Of a stretch of 64,000 nucleotides of DNA, positions 33,416 through 44,224 are shown one piece after another. Origin of the DNA: Patellaria atrata CBS 101060 (taxonomy: Eukaryota > Ascomycota > Dothideomycetes > Patellariales > Patellariaceae); contig MU006108.1 of NCBI GenBank assembly GCA_010093705.1, forward strand, positions 82,818 through 146,817. The letters run 5' to 3'. The position numbers and the translations under genes were made by a program. Each line of letters begins with the position of its first letter. Positions within the stretch are counted from its first letter, which is position 1. The notes beneath the pieces were generated by a model, which saw only the letters and a list, made by a program, of their open reading frames with translations, ran no database searches and was not told the DNA's origin.

Positions 33416-36261
33416 ATGAAAAGGATAAAACTAGCCAGCGCTTGGATGAGCGTCGTCGCGATAGGGATCCTATGGCTGCCAACGGTACGGAATAAGATAG
33501 TGAATTCGGGAGAGCGTAGTTTGACATATTGCAGGTCCGAGGTCGTTTTCCACAGCGCATCATTCCAGATGATCACGATGCGAAAGGTATTTTTCATGCG
33601 AACCACAATGCGAAAGGAATATTTCACGTCAGGGACGCCAACGGCGAATTGCCCGCTGTAGTTCCTGAAGTAGCTCCTGAGTATGCAATCCCATTATACG
33701 CCCACGACGTAACCAACGATTCTAACATTCAGAAAAGAGGACCAATGTCCATCGATGCAGTCCAAGTCGAGACCAGTCCCGCGTTGGGGCCCAGTATGAC
33801 AACGGATGTTGAGCATATTCCTTCCCCAGAAGTATCTCAGCCCGTGGAAACAACGTCGTGCAGTACCGAAATAGCCGTGATAACCCATGAACCATCGATC
33901 GTTGTAGAATCCGTCACTCAAGAACTTCCTATGACGTCCCATGTACCACCAACAGAACATGTCGTATCAGTTAACTCGCATCCCGTGGAATCAACATCGT
34001 ATAGCAGCGAATCTATCGTGGCAGAAGTACCCATGGAGTCTCATGTACCGCCTCCGGAACATGTCATACCTGTTGAGAGCATCTCATCTCCCGAACACAC
34101 TCCCGAAGGCGAAACCACGATGTACCTTTGGCCTGAAATAACTGGCGAGACCGAAGCCCTGTTGCCGATCTATACATCAATCATTGAGCACCCTCCCATT
34201 GAAGAGCAGTCGATCCCTATTGTCTCTGAACCCATGCAGACTCACCCGATAGCGGTAGTCTCTACAGCACATATAATGCAGCCTCACGAGACGACAATCG
34301 CTGATATTGCAGTATCAACGCATCCGGTTGTAGTAGAAACGGTAGTGCATCCACCACCTCCCCATGAGACTCTAGTTGTAGAGGTTACCCCGGTAGCCTC
34401 ATCACCACCTCCACATGAGGTAGCACCTGTCCAGGAAACAATGCCGGTCCATGAGACTATGCCGCCGGTGCATATGACGATGCCAGTCCAAGAGATCATG
34501 CCAGTTCATGAGACGATACTGCCGGTCCAAGAGACAATGCCACCGATTCATGAGACGATGATGCCTCCGGTCCACGAGACGATGCCGCCGCCAGAACTCC
34601 ACGAAACGATGCCACCGCTTCAAGAGACGATGCCACCAGTAGTCCATGAGACGATGCCACCAGTAGTCCATGAGACGATGCCACCAGTAGTCCATGAGAC
34701 GATGCCACCAGTAGTCCANNNNNNNNNNNNNNNNNNNNNNNNNNNNNNNNNNNNNNNNNNNNNNNNNNNNNNNNNNNNNNNNNNNNNNNNNNNNNNNNNN
34801 NNNNNNNNNNNNNNNNNNNNNNNNNNNNNNNNNNNNNNNNNNNNNNNNNNNNNNNNNNNNNNNNNNNNNNNNNNNNNNNNNNNNNNNNNNNNNNNNNNNN
34901 NNNNNNNNNNNNNNNNNNNNNNNNNNNNNNNNNNNNNNNNNNNNNNNNNNNNNGAGACGATGCCACCAGTAGTCCATGAGACGATGCCACCAGTAGTCCA
35001 TGAGACGATGCCACCAGTAGTCCATGAGACGATGCCACCAGTAGTCCATGAGACGATGCCAGTACATGAGACAATCCCAATTGCGGTTGCTCCTCCTCAA
35101 GAGCACACTCCGGAAATGCCTATTCATACCCCTCCCGTACATCCACCGATGCAAACTTTGGTTATTGTTGAATCAGTTCCCGTCATGGTCCATCCTATCC
35201 CTAGCGTAGTGGTTGTTTCTACCCCGATGCATGAAATTCCAATGCAGACTCACGTCACTACAGTCAAAGTACCCGTTGTATCTCATCCACCTGCTGAAAA
35301 CGTTCATATTCCGGCAGAGTCACCGGAACCTGAGGTGCCCGTCCAAGGAGTCACCGTAACACATCACACAACGCAAAGAGTAACGCAATTAATCACAATC
35401 ACCGAGACAATGAACGGTCTGGTTTCAGTTTACACTGTAAGTGGATAATTCCTGAAAAGCTTACATCATGTGTTGAATTATATTAACGTACTATAGTCCG
35501 ATCTCGCGATACTTTCCTCTCAGACTTTTGCCCTCCAACCTCCCGTTGAAACTGTTCCGGTTCTTATGTCGATGCCACTGCCTTCAATTATTGCTCCCTC
35601 GCTCATACCTTTACCATCTCCCTCAGTGGAAGCATTCTGCAAATGTCACTGCGTGTGCCCTCCCGGCTCTTTTGACCCAAATTTAATTCAATATGCACCG
35701 CAGCACCCCATGGTGGATGCTCCCTCAGCTTATTTACCTGAAATAAGCTCGAACGTGGTCTCATCAGCGCTTCCAACCCTAACCACTCTATTAACGGCTC
35801 CGTCCAGCTCCGTGATTGCGGAAGAAATAACGACTTCCATATTCGAACTCACTCTCGACGTTAGCGGGGCAGAATCATCTCCAATATCGACCTCTGCTCC
35901 CGAGAGCGTAGCGGATGCATCTTTCGCGTTATCAGCACCAGCAACCACCGAATCTCCGCCCAGTGAGACCACGATCGAGCCCACGACATCCTCTGAGATC
36001 CCTGCAACAACAGAAGTACCTGCGAACACATCAACTGCTCCCCCCTCAACAGTTGCTGAGTCTACCACCGAGGAAGCCCCACCGGAAGTGACAACGGCGA
36101 TACCGGATGAAGCTCTACAGCAAGCTTCTTCACTTCTCGCCGCGGCGAGTAGCATCGGCAACGAGCTACCGTTTGACATCAATACATTCCAGTTGCTACC
36201 GAGCGTCGCCGTCGGTCTTGGACCCGGAAGATTGAGGAGAAGGGTGATGAGACCAACATGA
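33416..36261 (+). CDS. Secreted Val/Pro/His/Glu-rich repeat protein, function unknown
   Basis: Three exons: 33416-33484, 33535-35436 and 35497-36261, about 911 residues with the assembly gap counted at face value. Exon 1 encodes a signal peptide (MKRIKLASAWMSVVAIGILW). The mature start has two copies of a HxAKGIFHxx unit (33580-33639), then a dibasic site QKR-GPMS (about 90-91). A long region rich in His, Pro, Val, Glu and Met follows. It grades into perfect 24-bp tandem units encoding ETMPPVVH, at least eight copies around the gap 34719-34953. The C-terminal part has a Cys cluster CKCHCVCPPG and a long Ser/Thr/Pro-rich stretch, likely O-glycosylated, ending in basic RLRRRVMRPT. There is no GPI signal. 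It resembles a cell-wall or matrix protein. The many His and Met could bind metal, but that is inference. Confidence 0.75.
34624..35049 (+). repeat. 24-bp coding minisatellite (ETMPPVVH units)
   Basis: The unit GAGACGATGCCACCAGTAGT plus CCAT repeats without any base change: four copies before the gap (from 34624, the last cut by one base) and four after it (34954-35049). Diverged relatives with PPVH, PVQE and PPPELH variants precede it from about 34430. Perfect identity, even at third codon positions, points to recent expansion or gene conversion. Confidence 0.95.
34719..34953. other. Assembly gap of 235 N inside the minisatellite
   Basis: The gap starts one base before the end of a 24-bp unit and resumes at the start of a unit. 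After the missing base, 234 bases remain. This keeps the reading frame (78 codons) but is 9.75 units, so either the length is an estimate or a partial or variant unit is hidden. True copy number is unknown. Confidence 0.98.
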
Positions 36262-36750
36262 GTCGTGGTGCGGGTTTTATGAGCGTGGATTTCCTTTTGT
36301 TAGCTTGCGATGAATATTCTTTATGTAATAATACCCAAGATGCGCTTTATTTGTGTTGGGCCACTGTGTAGGATAATGGAACTCGGTACCGAAGAAGCTA
36401 TCTGAGGAGAGGGGAATTGAGCGTTCAATTCGCCAAGGACGATATTGAGTGTACACAACTTGGGCAAAGAGGTTGCTAGGCCTGATAAGGGCAGGTGATA
36501 GCAAAGACGAGAGGATTACCGCATCATCGTAGCAAAGGGGCCATTCTATGCACATGTATGGCACATCCTAAAATATACGATTACATTCCACAAGATTGAC
36601 CGTATAAGTCACATCTCTCTTTCTATCCATATGTAGTTCCGAAATGCTACATGTCTCTCCCACCTCGCCGCCATTCCCCTCTTGATACCAGTATCAGTTA
36701 CACGATTTCCAGCACACCCAAGATATCCAAGTTTCTTTGCTCCAAATCTC
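36262..36750. other. Convergent intergenic region
   Basis: This lies between the stop of the secreted repeat protein (plus) and the stop of the coiled-coil protein (minus). A minus-strand open frame at 36277-36564 has no recognisable content and is not called. Confidence 0.45.
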
Positions 36751-37512
36751 CTACGCCTCCTCAAGCCTGCCCATCATATCCCGCATATCCCTCTTCATCT
36801 CGGCCATCCCCTGCCTCACGCCCTCCAAGCGATTCTTCCGCTCCGCGATCTTCTCCCTCATTTTCTCCATCACCCGCTTCTTCCTCTCGATCCGCCTGTC
36901 GAACCGCTCGAAACTCGCTTGTAGCTCCTCCCACTCGTCTTCGAGGACTAAGCGGCGTTTTGGACCTTCCTTCCTCAAACCGTTCGGCGGCTTCGGCTTC
37001 AGTATCGTGGCGGTGGGCGCACTTTTCTTCCTGGAGTTCGCGTTCACGTTTGAGGACTCCTGCATAGGTGGTGAGCTCTCGGTTTTCCGTTCCCCCGGCA
37101 CGATGTGGGTGTGAGTGTCTGTTTGGGTGACGTCCTTTTCGGATTTGAGCTCTTCGCCGTCTGATTCTTCGTCGGAGGGCGTGAGAAGATTTATGATGCA
37201 GGGGGGTGGGCGGCGGGGTGGGGAGCCTACTGCAGAAGTGGAAAGGTTATTGGGGGGGTTCTAAGAAAAAGAGTTTGCGTTTGCGTTTGGGTGTAGGTTT
37301 TGGAGGGGTGGTAGGAAGGAAGGGGAGAAAGGGGGCGTACGTCGTTTGATTGGCATGTCCTCTTGTGGGCTGGGTGCGCTGTGACGATGCGGTTGGGCGG
37401 TCGAGTGACCGGGGACTTTGGATGACTGGGCGTCGCGCTGCCAGATGCGTTTCATTGTTGACGTTTGGTTTTGACCGGAGCGGAGACGCGCTGTTTGCTT
37501 GATTCGTGCCAT
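36751..37512 (-). CDS. Small coiled-coil protein with a histone H3-like N-terminal tail
   Basis: Two exons: 37512-37341 and 37229-36751, giving 216 residues. The intron 37340-37230 has a GTACGC donor and a CTTCTGCAG acceptor. Another AG upstream would break the frame. The first residues, MARIKQTARLRSGQ, copy the start of histone H3 (MARTKQTAR...), with Thr3 replaced by Ile and Arg2, Lys4, Gln5, Thr6, Ala7 and Arg8 kept. The middle is basic and Pro/Ser-rich, with an acidic patch LTPSDEESDGEELK. The C-terminal 70 residues form a strongly charged coiled coil (EDEWEELQASFERFDRRIER onward, ending MMGRLEEA). There is no histone fold. Proteins with H3-like tails can recruit H3K4 readers or modifiers, so a chromatin role is a fair guess but unproven. 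Confidence 0.68.
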
Positions 37513-38974
37513 GGTTACGACGGGTTGGGTATGTTTTGTAGAAAATATAGAGAGATCCGTTCTGTGGATTGAGGTTCACATAAGGTAGATCTTGTGGTTG
37601 GAAGAATGGGGAGGACGTAGGGTTAACCCCCTAGAGAGGGGGGGGAACCCGGGGGGGGGGGGTGCGAGGGCGAGATGAGTCAATGTTGCGGTGTCTCGAT
37701 CACTGAGTAAGTGCTTATCGAACCAAACGGAGATTTCAGCCAGAGGGCCCCGCTGATATGAGAGAGATGGTTTCTGGGAGTGCGGTATTGAGGAGGTTGG
37801 GGTTGAGGGGGGACATGTGGACGTAAGGGGCTATGACTATCGGCTGAGGCACGTGAAGATGTTGGTAGGTGGTACGTATAAAGGTGCAAGTATATAGGAG
37901 ATTTGGGGCCTGGTGTGGAGGATCGGTTCGTACGGTGCTGTTTCTGTGATATGGTATCTGTAGATGGTGCGCTTGACTTGTAATACCAACGCGTAGTAGT
38001 TCCTAAGTTATGTTAAACCGGTATTCAGTCTCACATTCTGCTTCTGAAAACCAACCACGAGGAGATCCGTATTAGTATAAAACCTGGATCCATAACTATA
38101 TTCATAAGGTGAAGATACTTACAATGTCATAGACTACGCCAAAGAATTAGAAGTCTACACTCAGCTGCTAAACTTTCTTACCTCTTCCGAACACCCAGTG
38201 TAAAGTTCCTCCTCCATTCTCCTGACATGTTGATTGGTAAAGGAAAGGAATCCTCCATCAAAGAATTACTAGCTGATTTTAACGACCAGATACGGCGATG
38301 GTGGGGCAAAAGGAGAATATTCAATCGATACGAGGTCCTTATAACCGCTAAGCTTCTTGAAATTATATAGGTCGTATACGGAAAACCAGCGTTTGGACTT
38401 GTGCTTTAACATCTAAAAGCCGGGAACCCATTTCTTTGTCCTCGACCAAGTATTTATCATGTCTATAGTGATGTGGGTTTGTTCCACAGTACGAGTAAAC
38501 TCAACTCATATTCTCCCTAGAGACAACAGTCCGGTAAGCTAGAAGTACAATGACAAGATATCACACACGATGGGGCAAAATATAGGTATAATTCTAAAAG
38601 CAAAAATTATGAAAATATCCGTACTCATTAACACTTCCAAGGTGAGGCCACGCGAGAAGAGGCTTTTCGAAGCCACTCACCGAACAATGAAATCCTCCCC
38701 CAATCTCATCTCAATCTCCCAAATCAAGACAATGAAAAATGATGGATTTGTATAATGAACACGATTCTATAACTTACCTCAGACTCTTGCACTTTCGATC
38801 ACCATTCCGTGATTATTACCCACATTCGTTTTGCTCGCTAGGAGCCGTACACTCATTACTGATTACCCTGAGAACCATACGCAATCATTGCATTTCAGAG
38901 CAATTTCTCTCTTCCAGTCTTGTCTAAAGCAGGCTTCGATTAGAGACCAAGATTCTAGAATATAACTTCTCAAC
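37513..38974. other. Intergenic region with G-runs
   Basis: Upstream of the H3-tail-like protein (minus) and of the tyrosinase (plus). Runs of 8 and 12-13 G occur at about 37637-37662. The rest is A/T-rich with no gene seen. Confidence 0.5.
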
Positions 38975-40898
38975 ATGTACTTCGCTCGTACTCTATTCGC
39001 TATCGTAACTCTCCTTGTAGTCGCATCTAATTCGATTGCCCTTAAAGGTATTACGGCCGGTGTTTGTATCCAGTCCGGACGAAGGCCTTTTAGGCAAGAT
39101 ATCGAACAGTTTCAAAAAGAGAGACGGATGTTTACTCTGTACATCCTTGCTTTGCGGGAGTTTAACACGGCAGATGAAAACGATCTTCTTTCAGGTACCA
39201 GAGTGGCTGGTAAGTTTTGCCACGTTCGATCATTGTTCTTTCTTTCACCTTTTAGCCATGCTGATAACAATGAACATTTAGGAATCCACGGCTGGCCATA
39301 CAAGGTGTATGATAATGTAACAAGTTACGCAGAAAACCCGACGGTTGGGTATGCACTTCATCAGTCCATCCTTTTCGGACCATGGCATCAGGCGTATTTG
39401 GCTCACTATGAACAAATAATCTTTGAGTATGCCCAGAAGATAGCTTCGAAATATCCTGACGGGAAACGGACAAAGTATATGCTTGCGGCCAACTTTCTCC
39501 GGATCCCTTACTGGGATTGGAGTCGTTCGCCCGAGCTGCCCGAAATCGTTAAGAGAAAGAAAATTGATATTGACATGCCAGAGGGAAGACGAAGGATTGA
39601 TAACCCGTTATACACCTTCGAGTTCAAAGGAGCTACTGATTCGGTGAGTGAATCCCCAACACGTAGAAAATATGTTTTAACCTGCACGATCATTCTTCTG
39701 TTCTCTTCAAATAGAGAAAATTTTTGCTCATAACGCGATTTCGCTAATAGTAGCACCACAGTTTCTGGGTTGTAAAGAAATAGTTCGAGCTTCTGACATC
39801 GTGAATGATAGATGTACTACTAGGGATGATTTGGCGAATGCGGCTATGACAAACATAGGAAAAGCTCTGCGAGAAGATACATACCGTCTCATCGCTTCCC
39901 AGCCCAATTTTGCAGCATTTTCGAACCAGGCGTATAGAGGTCCATTACGAAATAATAACCCGGGGAACATGGAGGAAATTCACAACCGGGTCCATGCCTT
40001 CGTCGCGGGCCACATGAACTACATCGCCGCTTCATCATTCGATCCCTTATTTTTCTTGCATCACGCCAACGTGGACAGATTTTACGAGATCTGGAAGGCC
40101 ATCTACCCCGACTCGTACGTGATCGATCAACTGCACCAGGATCCGACGTTTACTTACGGGCCGAATACTACCGAGACGATCAACACCCCGCTGGCTCCGT
40201 TCAAGAGAGACGACAATGGCAACTTTCACACAGCCGCCACAATCCGATCCACGAAGAACGTCGGATACTCTTATCCCGAAATTCAGGATTGGGGCAACAT
40301 CACATCTGCTCAGCTATCGCTCAATGTCAAAAAGGAGCTCAACAAAATCCTCAACCCCACGGGTACCACCCACGCGGGAAGTGGCAATCGTTCGGCTAGG
40401 AAGCGTTTAGGAAAGAGAAATGTGCTTGAACCGTATAACGAATATCTTATTAACATCGTAGTTGATAAGAATAGTCTCGGCACCTCCTTTTTCAATCGCT
40501 TTTTCCTCGGTGAACCACCAGCTAATCCGAAAGATTGGACGACGGCGAAGAACCTCGCTGCTTCTCACGCCGTGCTTGTCCAAACTCAGCAGGTCGACGG
40601 TGACGTTATTCCTGTAGTCGCTCAATTGTCTCTCACAACAGCACTAGAGGAAGCTAAAGAGGGTGGCAAAATCGAAAACTTAGACCTAGAATCCGTAAAG
40701 GATTTCCTGGATGAAAACTTAGAATGGCGAGTGCAGAAACTCGACGGGAACACCGTCGACCCCGCAAGCCTCGTAGATCTGCACATCACCGTAGGCTATC
40801 AAGTAGTAACGCCGAATGATGATCTTGGAAGCTTTAGCGAATATGGCCCTTTTGAGACTCTGAAAATCAACTGGAGTGATGGGAACTTGGCGAGATGA
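38975..40898 (+). CDS. Secreted tyrosinase-like binuclear copper oxidase
   Basis: Three exons: 38975-39209, 39282-39643 and 39762-40898, giving 577 residues. The last acceptor was chosen because nearer AGs lead into stops. Tyrosinases oxidise mono- and diphenols to quinones (melanin, phenol metabolism). A signal peptide is present (MYFARTLFAIVTLLVVASNS). CuA ligands are His81 (AGIHGWPY), His105 and His114 (HQSILFGPWHQAYLAHYEQ). FLRIPYWDWS follows. CuB has His273 and His277 (HNRVH) and His299/300 (DPLFFLHHANVDRFYEIW). The C-terminal domain begins after a dibasic cluster SARKRLGKR (about 410-418), where fungal tyrosinases are cut on activation. Unusually, the Cys of the fungal C-x-H thioether is Ala103 (GYALH), and FPTWHRPY reads FGPWHQAY. 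It is probably a diverged secreted subgroup. Confidence 0.9.
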
Positions 40899-43800
40899 GG
40901 GAGGACGACACAAACGAGTAGCAGGTCTCCTATTATGTCAATGTAAGTTTATGACAGTGCGGCATTTGGTCAAAAGGGGGGTTGGCGGCTGATATATTTC
41001 CAGCAATCGGAATGATCTCGCGATGGAAGTTCTCGTCTCTCCTTTAATCCCGTTAGCTTTGTACATAAGAATAATTCCTTTCGAATCTATTAGCTACTAT
41101 CCCGCGGGATAGGGTTCAAAAAATCTTCTCAAGCGTATACACTTTTTGACGCCTACCACGTAAGTGAAGGATCATTTTTGCTTTCCGGTGCTTTAACAAT
41201 GATCAATGCCGGCTCAAACTGTAGATCGGGCAAGCCAGCAATCCTACTCTTACAGATGCTACCGAACAATGAGACTCATCAATTGCTTCACCATTATTCG
41301 ACAGAGTCTGCACCCTAAAGGCCCTTGTTAGGTAAGAGTCACATGGAAGTCAGAATCTGGAGGCTCTCCGAACTGCGCGACATCAGTCCGGCTGACATGG
41401 TGCATGGCAGTCTTCAAAAGCAGGTCTTATGTACAGTAGAGTAGCTCGGTAAGATGAATTTCGTGCATCTGGTCGCCTGGCGTGGCTGCGCATTTACATG
41501 GAAATGCATCCTGAACTCGATAGAGATGACTTGTGATGCAGTAGGAAAATGAGGGGTGCATGCAAGTCATACGAGTCAGGTCAGGGCTCCCAAGCAAGCG
41601 CTACCTCAAGGTATGCCTAAGGAGCCCTGGGAGCCCTTCGAGCCTTGAGCTTTGAGCCTTCAAGGCTTCAAGGTTTCAAGGTTTCCAACCTAACAAGTGC
41701 CTAATAAGTTAACCCTCGAGGCTCGAAGCGGGGAGAAAACGCTAAGATAGATCGACGCTTTTGTGGGGTAATAAAGTTGCGACGGACCTCTGCCTGTATA
41801 AGTCTATAAGAGGCTTGATAAAGCCTGTACAGTAGAACTATGGGACCAAGGACCAAAATAGAAGAGACATGGTTCTGTACAGTGACAGTATGATGGTCGA
41901 AAGCACTCGCATTGCACTATTTGCAAACCCATGGAAACTATTACCCCATCGTGCTGGTGCGCTTCGTAAAAATCGAGTAATATCAGAAGCGTCGTTCGTG
42001 CAGAGTTACGGTATAGGCCGAGCTAGAATCTTTTGCAAAACGTGGGATTCCGTCTTTCCAAACTCTCGTCGTCGGCGTTCGTCAAGTTACGGTTATGGAT
42101 GGGTTCGCGAAGTTGTTCCTTGCCATATTTGAAGGTCCCAGACTGTTCTTATACTGCCGATGTACAGCAGCCGCGTGGGGGTTTTTCCTCTGCCACCCAT
42201 TCTCCGATTCTGCTGGTCTCAGGAACACGGCATGAAACGGGCAAATGTGAATCGACTGTGCATCCTTGGGCCTGCCATTAACAGCCATTTGGGTGATAAA
42301 AAGCAAATCGAGGCTGAATCTTTCCAACCCATTGGGTCGCAAAAACATCTTCAAGTACTGTACAGTAACTCCAAGCATCTTCAACCATAATCATCCGGAA
42401 ATGGACGTTGAAAGTCGGAAACCCACGACGACGCGAGGGAAGGAATTGCAGTACAGTAGTACTCTGTAATATCGACGTAAGGTAGCCGTTTAGAAGAGAT
42501 ATCGAGTCGGTTCGTTCCAGCGCCAAGCGTAGGTTAGTCCTGGGGAAGTATAATGATGGATACTTCGGTACAGTATGGGTAAAGTACTCTTTTCATATCT
42601 CGTCACTCGTGAGTCGTGGATGGATGTCATTCATAGTCGATGATCAAAGGTTAAACTTAGTTATGCCCCCATGGAGGGAAAAGGCTCCTCTGGAATTTTT
42701 TAGTATCTTCATAATTTCCCCATGATTCAAATTCCCATTAATTGAACGCCCAAAATCCCATTTATTTGCTACACTGCTACTGTAGAACTTGAGCAGTGTT
42801 ACATACGGTGCTAACTCGAATGCTTGCTGATACAAAAGTAACGCCACCGGATGGAATTACGTGGGGGTTCGGTCTGAGGAGTCGTCATCCAATCCCCGTA
42901 CTTCCTGCGCTTACTCGGGCGTATCCCTTGCAAAACTGACGAAGCTTATACGGTCCAGTACAGTAGCAAACAAAATAGCGAACTCGATTGCCAGATCATT
43001 CACCAGAAAAGGCCCTCGTATGAGAAAAACGGCGGGAAATGGGGGTAAGGCAATCGGCTCGGAAAGAGGAGCTCATACATATGTGCACGATCTTGTGACA
43101 ACGATGGAAATTTGCTACCCAGCATGAACAACATGGCCAACATCGCATGCTGCCACGTCTTTCATTCTCATACGAGCATCATTCAGCGGTCAGGGTGATT
43201 CTCTCCGCAGGTAGAGACGAATAACAAGCCTCAAACAGGCGTTGAGGAGACCGAAATGGGTCACAAACATGCCCAAAGACCCAGTTTCGGGGGCTTCATT
43301 GGCACCACGAACCTGCTACACTTGCCCATGCGAGCTCCTTGGTCCCACCGACGCGGTCTCTGATATCAGATGATGAGATTGATGAGATACTGCAAAGGCC
43401 GGAAACAGTGCCCAGGATGGATCGAACGGGGGGCCTACAGGGGGAACAATTGCAGACATTCACAGCCCCGGCAGACGACGGCCGTGACGGCCTGGGCGTG
43501 CTGGGATCTCCAGTGGACCTCTCCACCCCCACACTAACATGCCTAACGTCCTAGCTGAGCCCGGCAGGATGGAGGCGGATGGATGCAACGGAGAGGGCGA
43601 TCTGCCTATCACAGCGGTTCTACGCCTGGATGATCGTCACAAGGCGACGAGAGCACAAGGTGCTAACCTCAACTTTCGGTCTGAGGTAGTCTTCCTAAAC
43701 TCACTCTCGTCACTCTTTGTCGCCCTGAAAAAGAAAGCTTTAGAGGAACTAGAACGGTAATTGGTGGCGCCCGTGATGCTCATTGGTTCCGGTTCGCACT

Positions 43801-44224
43801 CCGGCTCTCACAGAACCTTCTCTTTGTTCCTGGCCGCGGCTGCTGAGCAACGTGCTGCTAAGAAAATAGACAGAGCATTCCGCGAAGCACCTTGCGTGGT
43901 CCCCATCCCTCATTATTACTGACAATCAAGTCAGCTGGACCCCCACGGTATCATTTGTGCGGCTTAGCCCTTTCTCCGGTCATGTATCATATTCCCTCAT
44001 CACCATCCTTCCAGCTTTTGGTACTTAAGCCTGGACAGCTCCACCCCTTTGAGAATACATCGCATCCTTCATTCCACCAGTCAACCAACGGGTGGCGTCT
44101 GCGTGACAGTATAATCTTTCCTCAACCTCAACTTCACCACCATTCATATCAATACATCAATTGGAGCTTGAATCTCAGCGCCTTTTCACTCACTTAGAAA
44201 CACACCTCCCTTTATATCTCCACC
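40899..44224. other. Gene-free stretch of 3.3 kb rich in GTACAGTA motifs
   Basis: No coding gene is supported. TACAGTA/GTACTGTAC motifs occur at about 41431, 41827, 41876, 42356-42366, 42449-42460, 42568 and 42957, a clear local cluster. A low-complexity stretch of GAGCCTT/TCAAGG(C/T)T units lies at 41621-41689. The last 250 bp before 44225 are C/T-rich and form the aldolase leader. Confidence 0.5.
41621..41689. repeat. Short imperfect repeat of GAGCC(C/T)T and TTCAAGG units
   Basis: Several overlapping copies of GAGCCCT/GAGCCTT are followed by CTTCAAGG, GTTTCAAGG and GTTTCC. It looks like slippage-derived simple sequence. It is non-coding. Confidence 0.6.

Noticed and set aside
34624-35049. 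CRISPR-like array
   Set aside because: The units are directly adjacent without spacers and lie in frame inside a coding exon.
34402-35154. Long minus-strand frames through the 24-bp repeat (HRLMDYWW and GLLVASSH units)
   Set aside because: They are shadows of the plus-strand minisatellite. A 24-bp unit without stops is open in several frames automatically.
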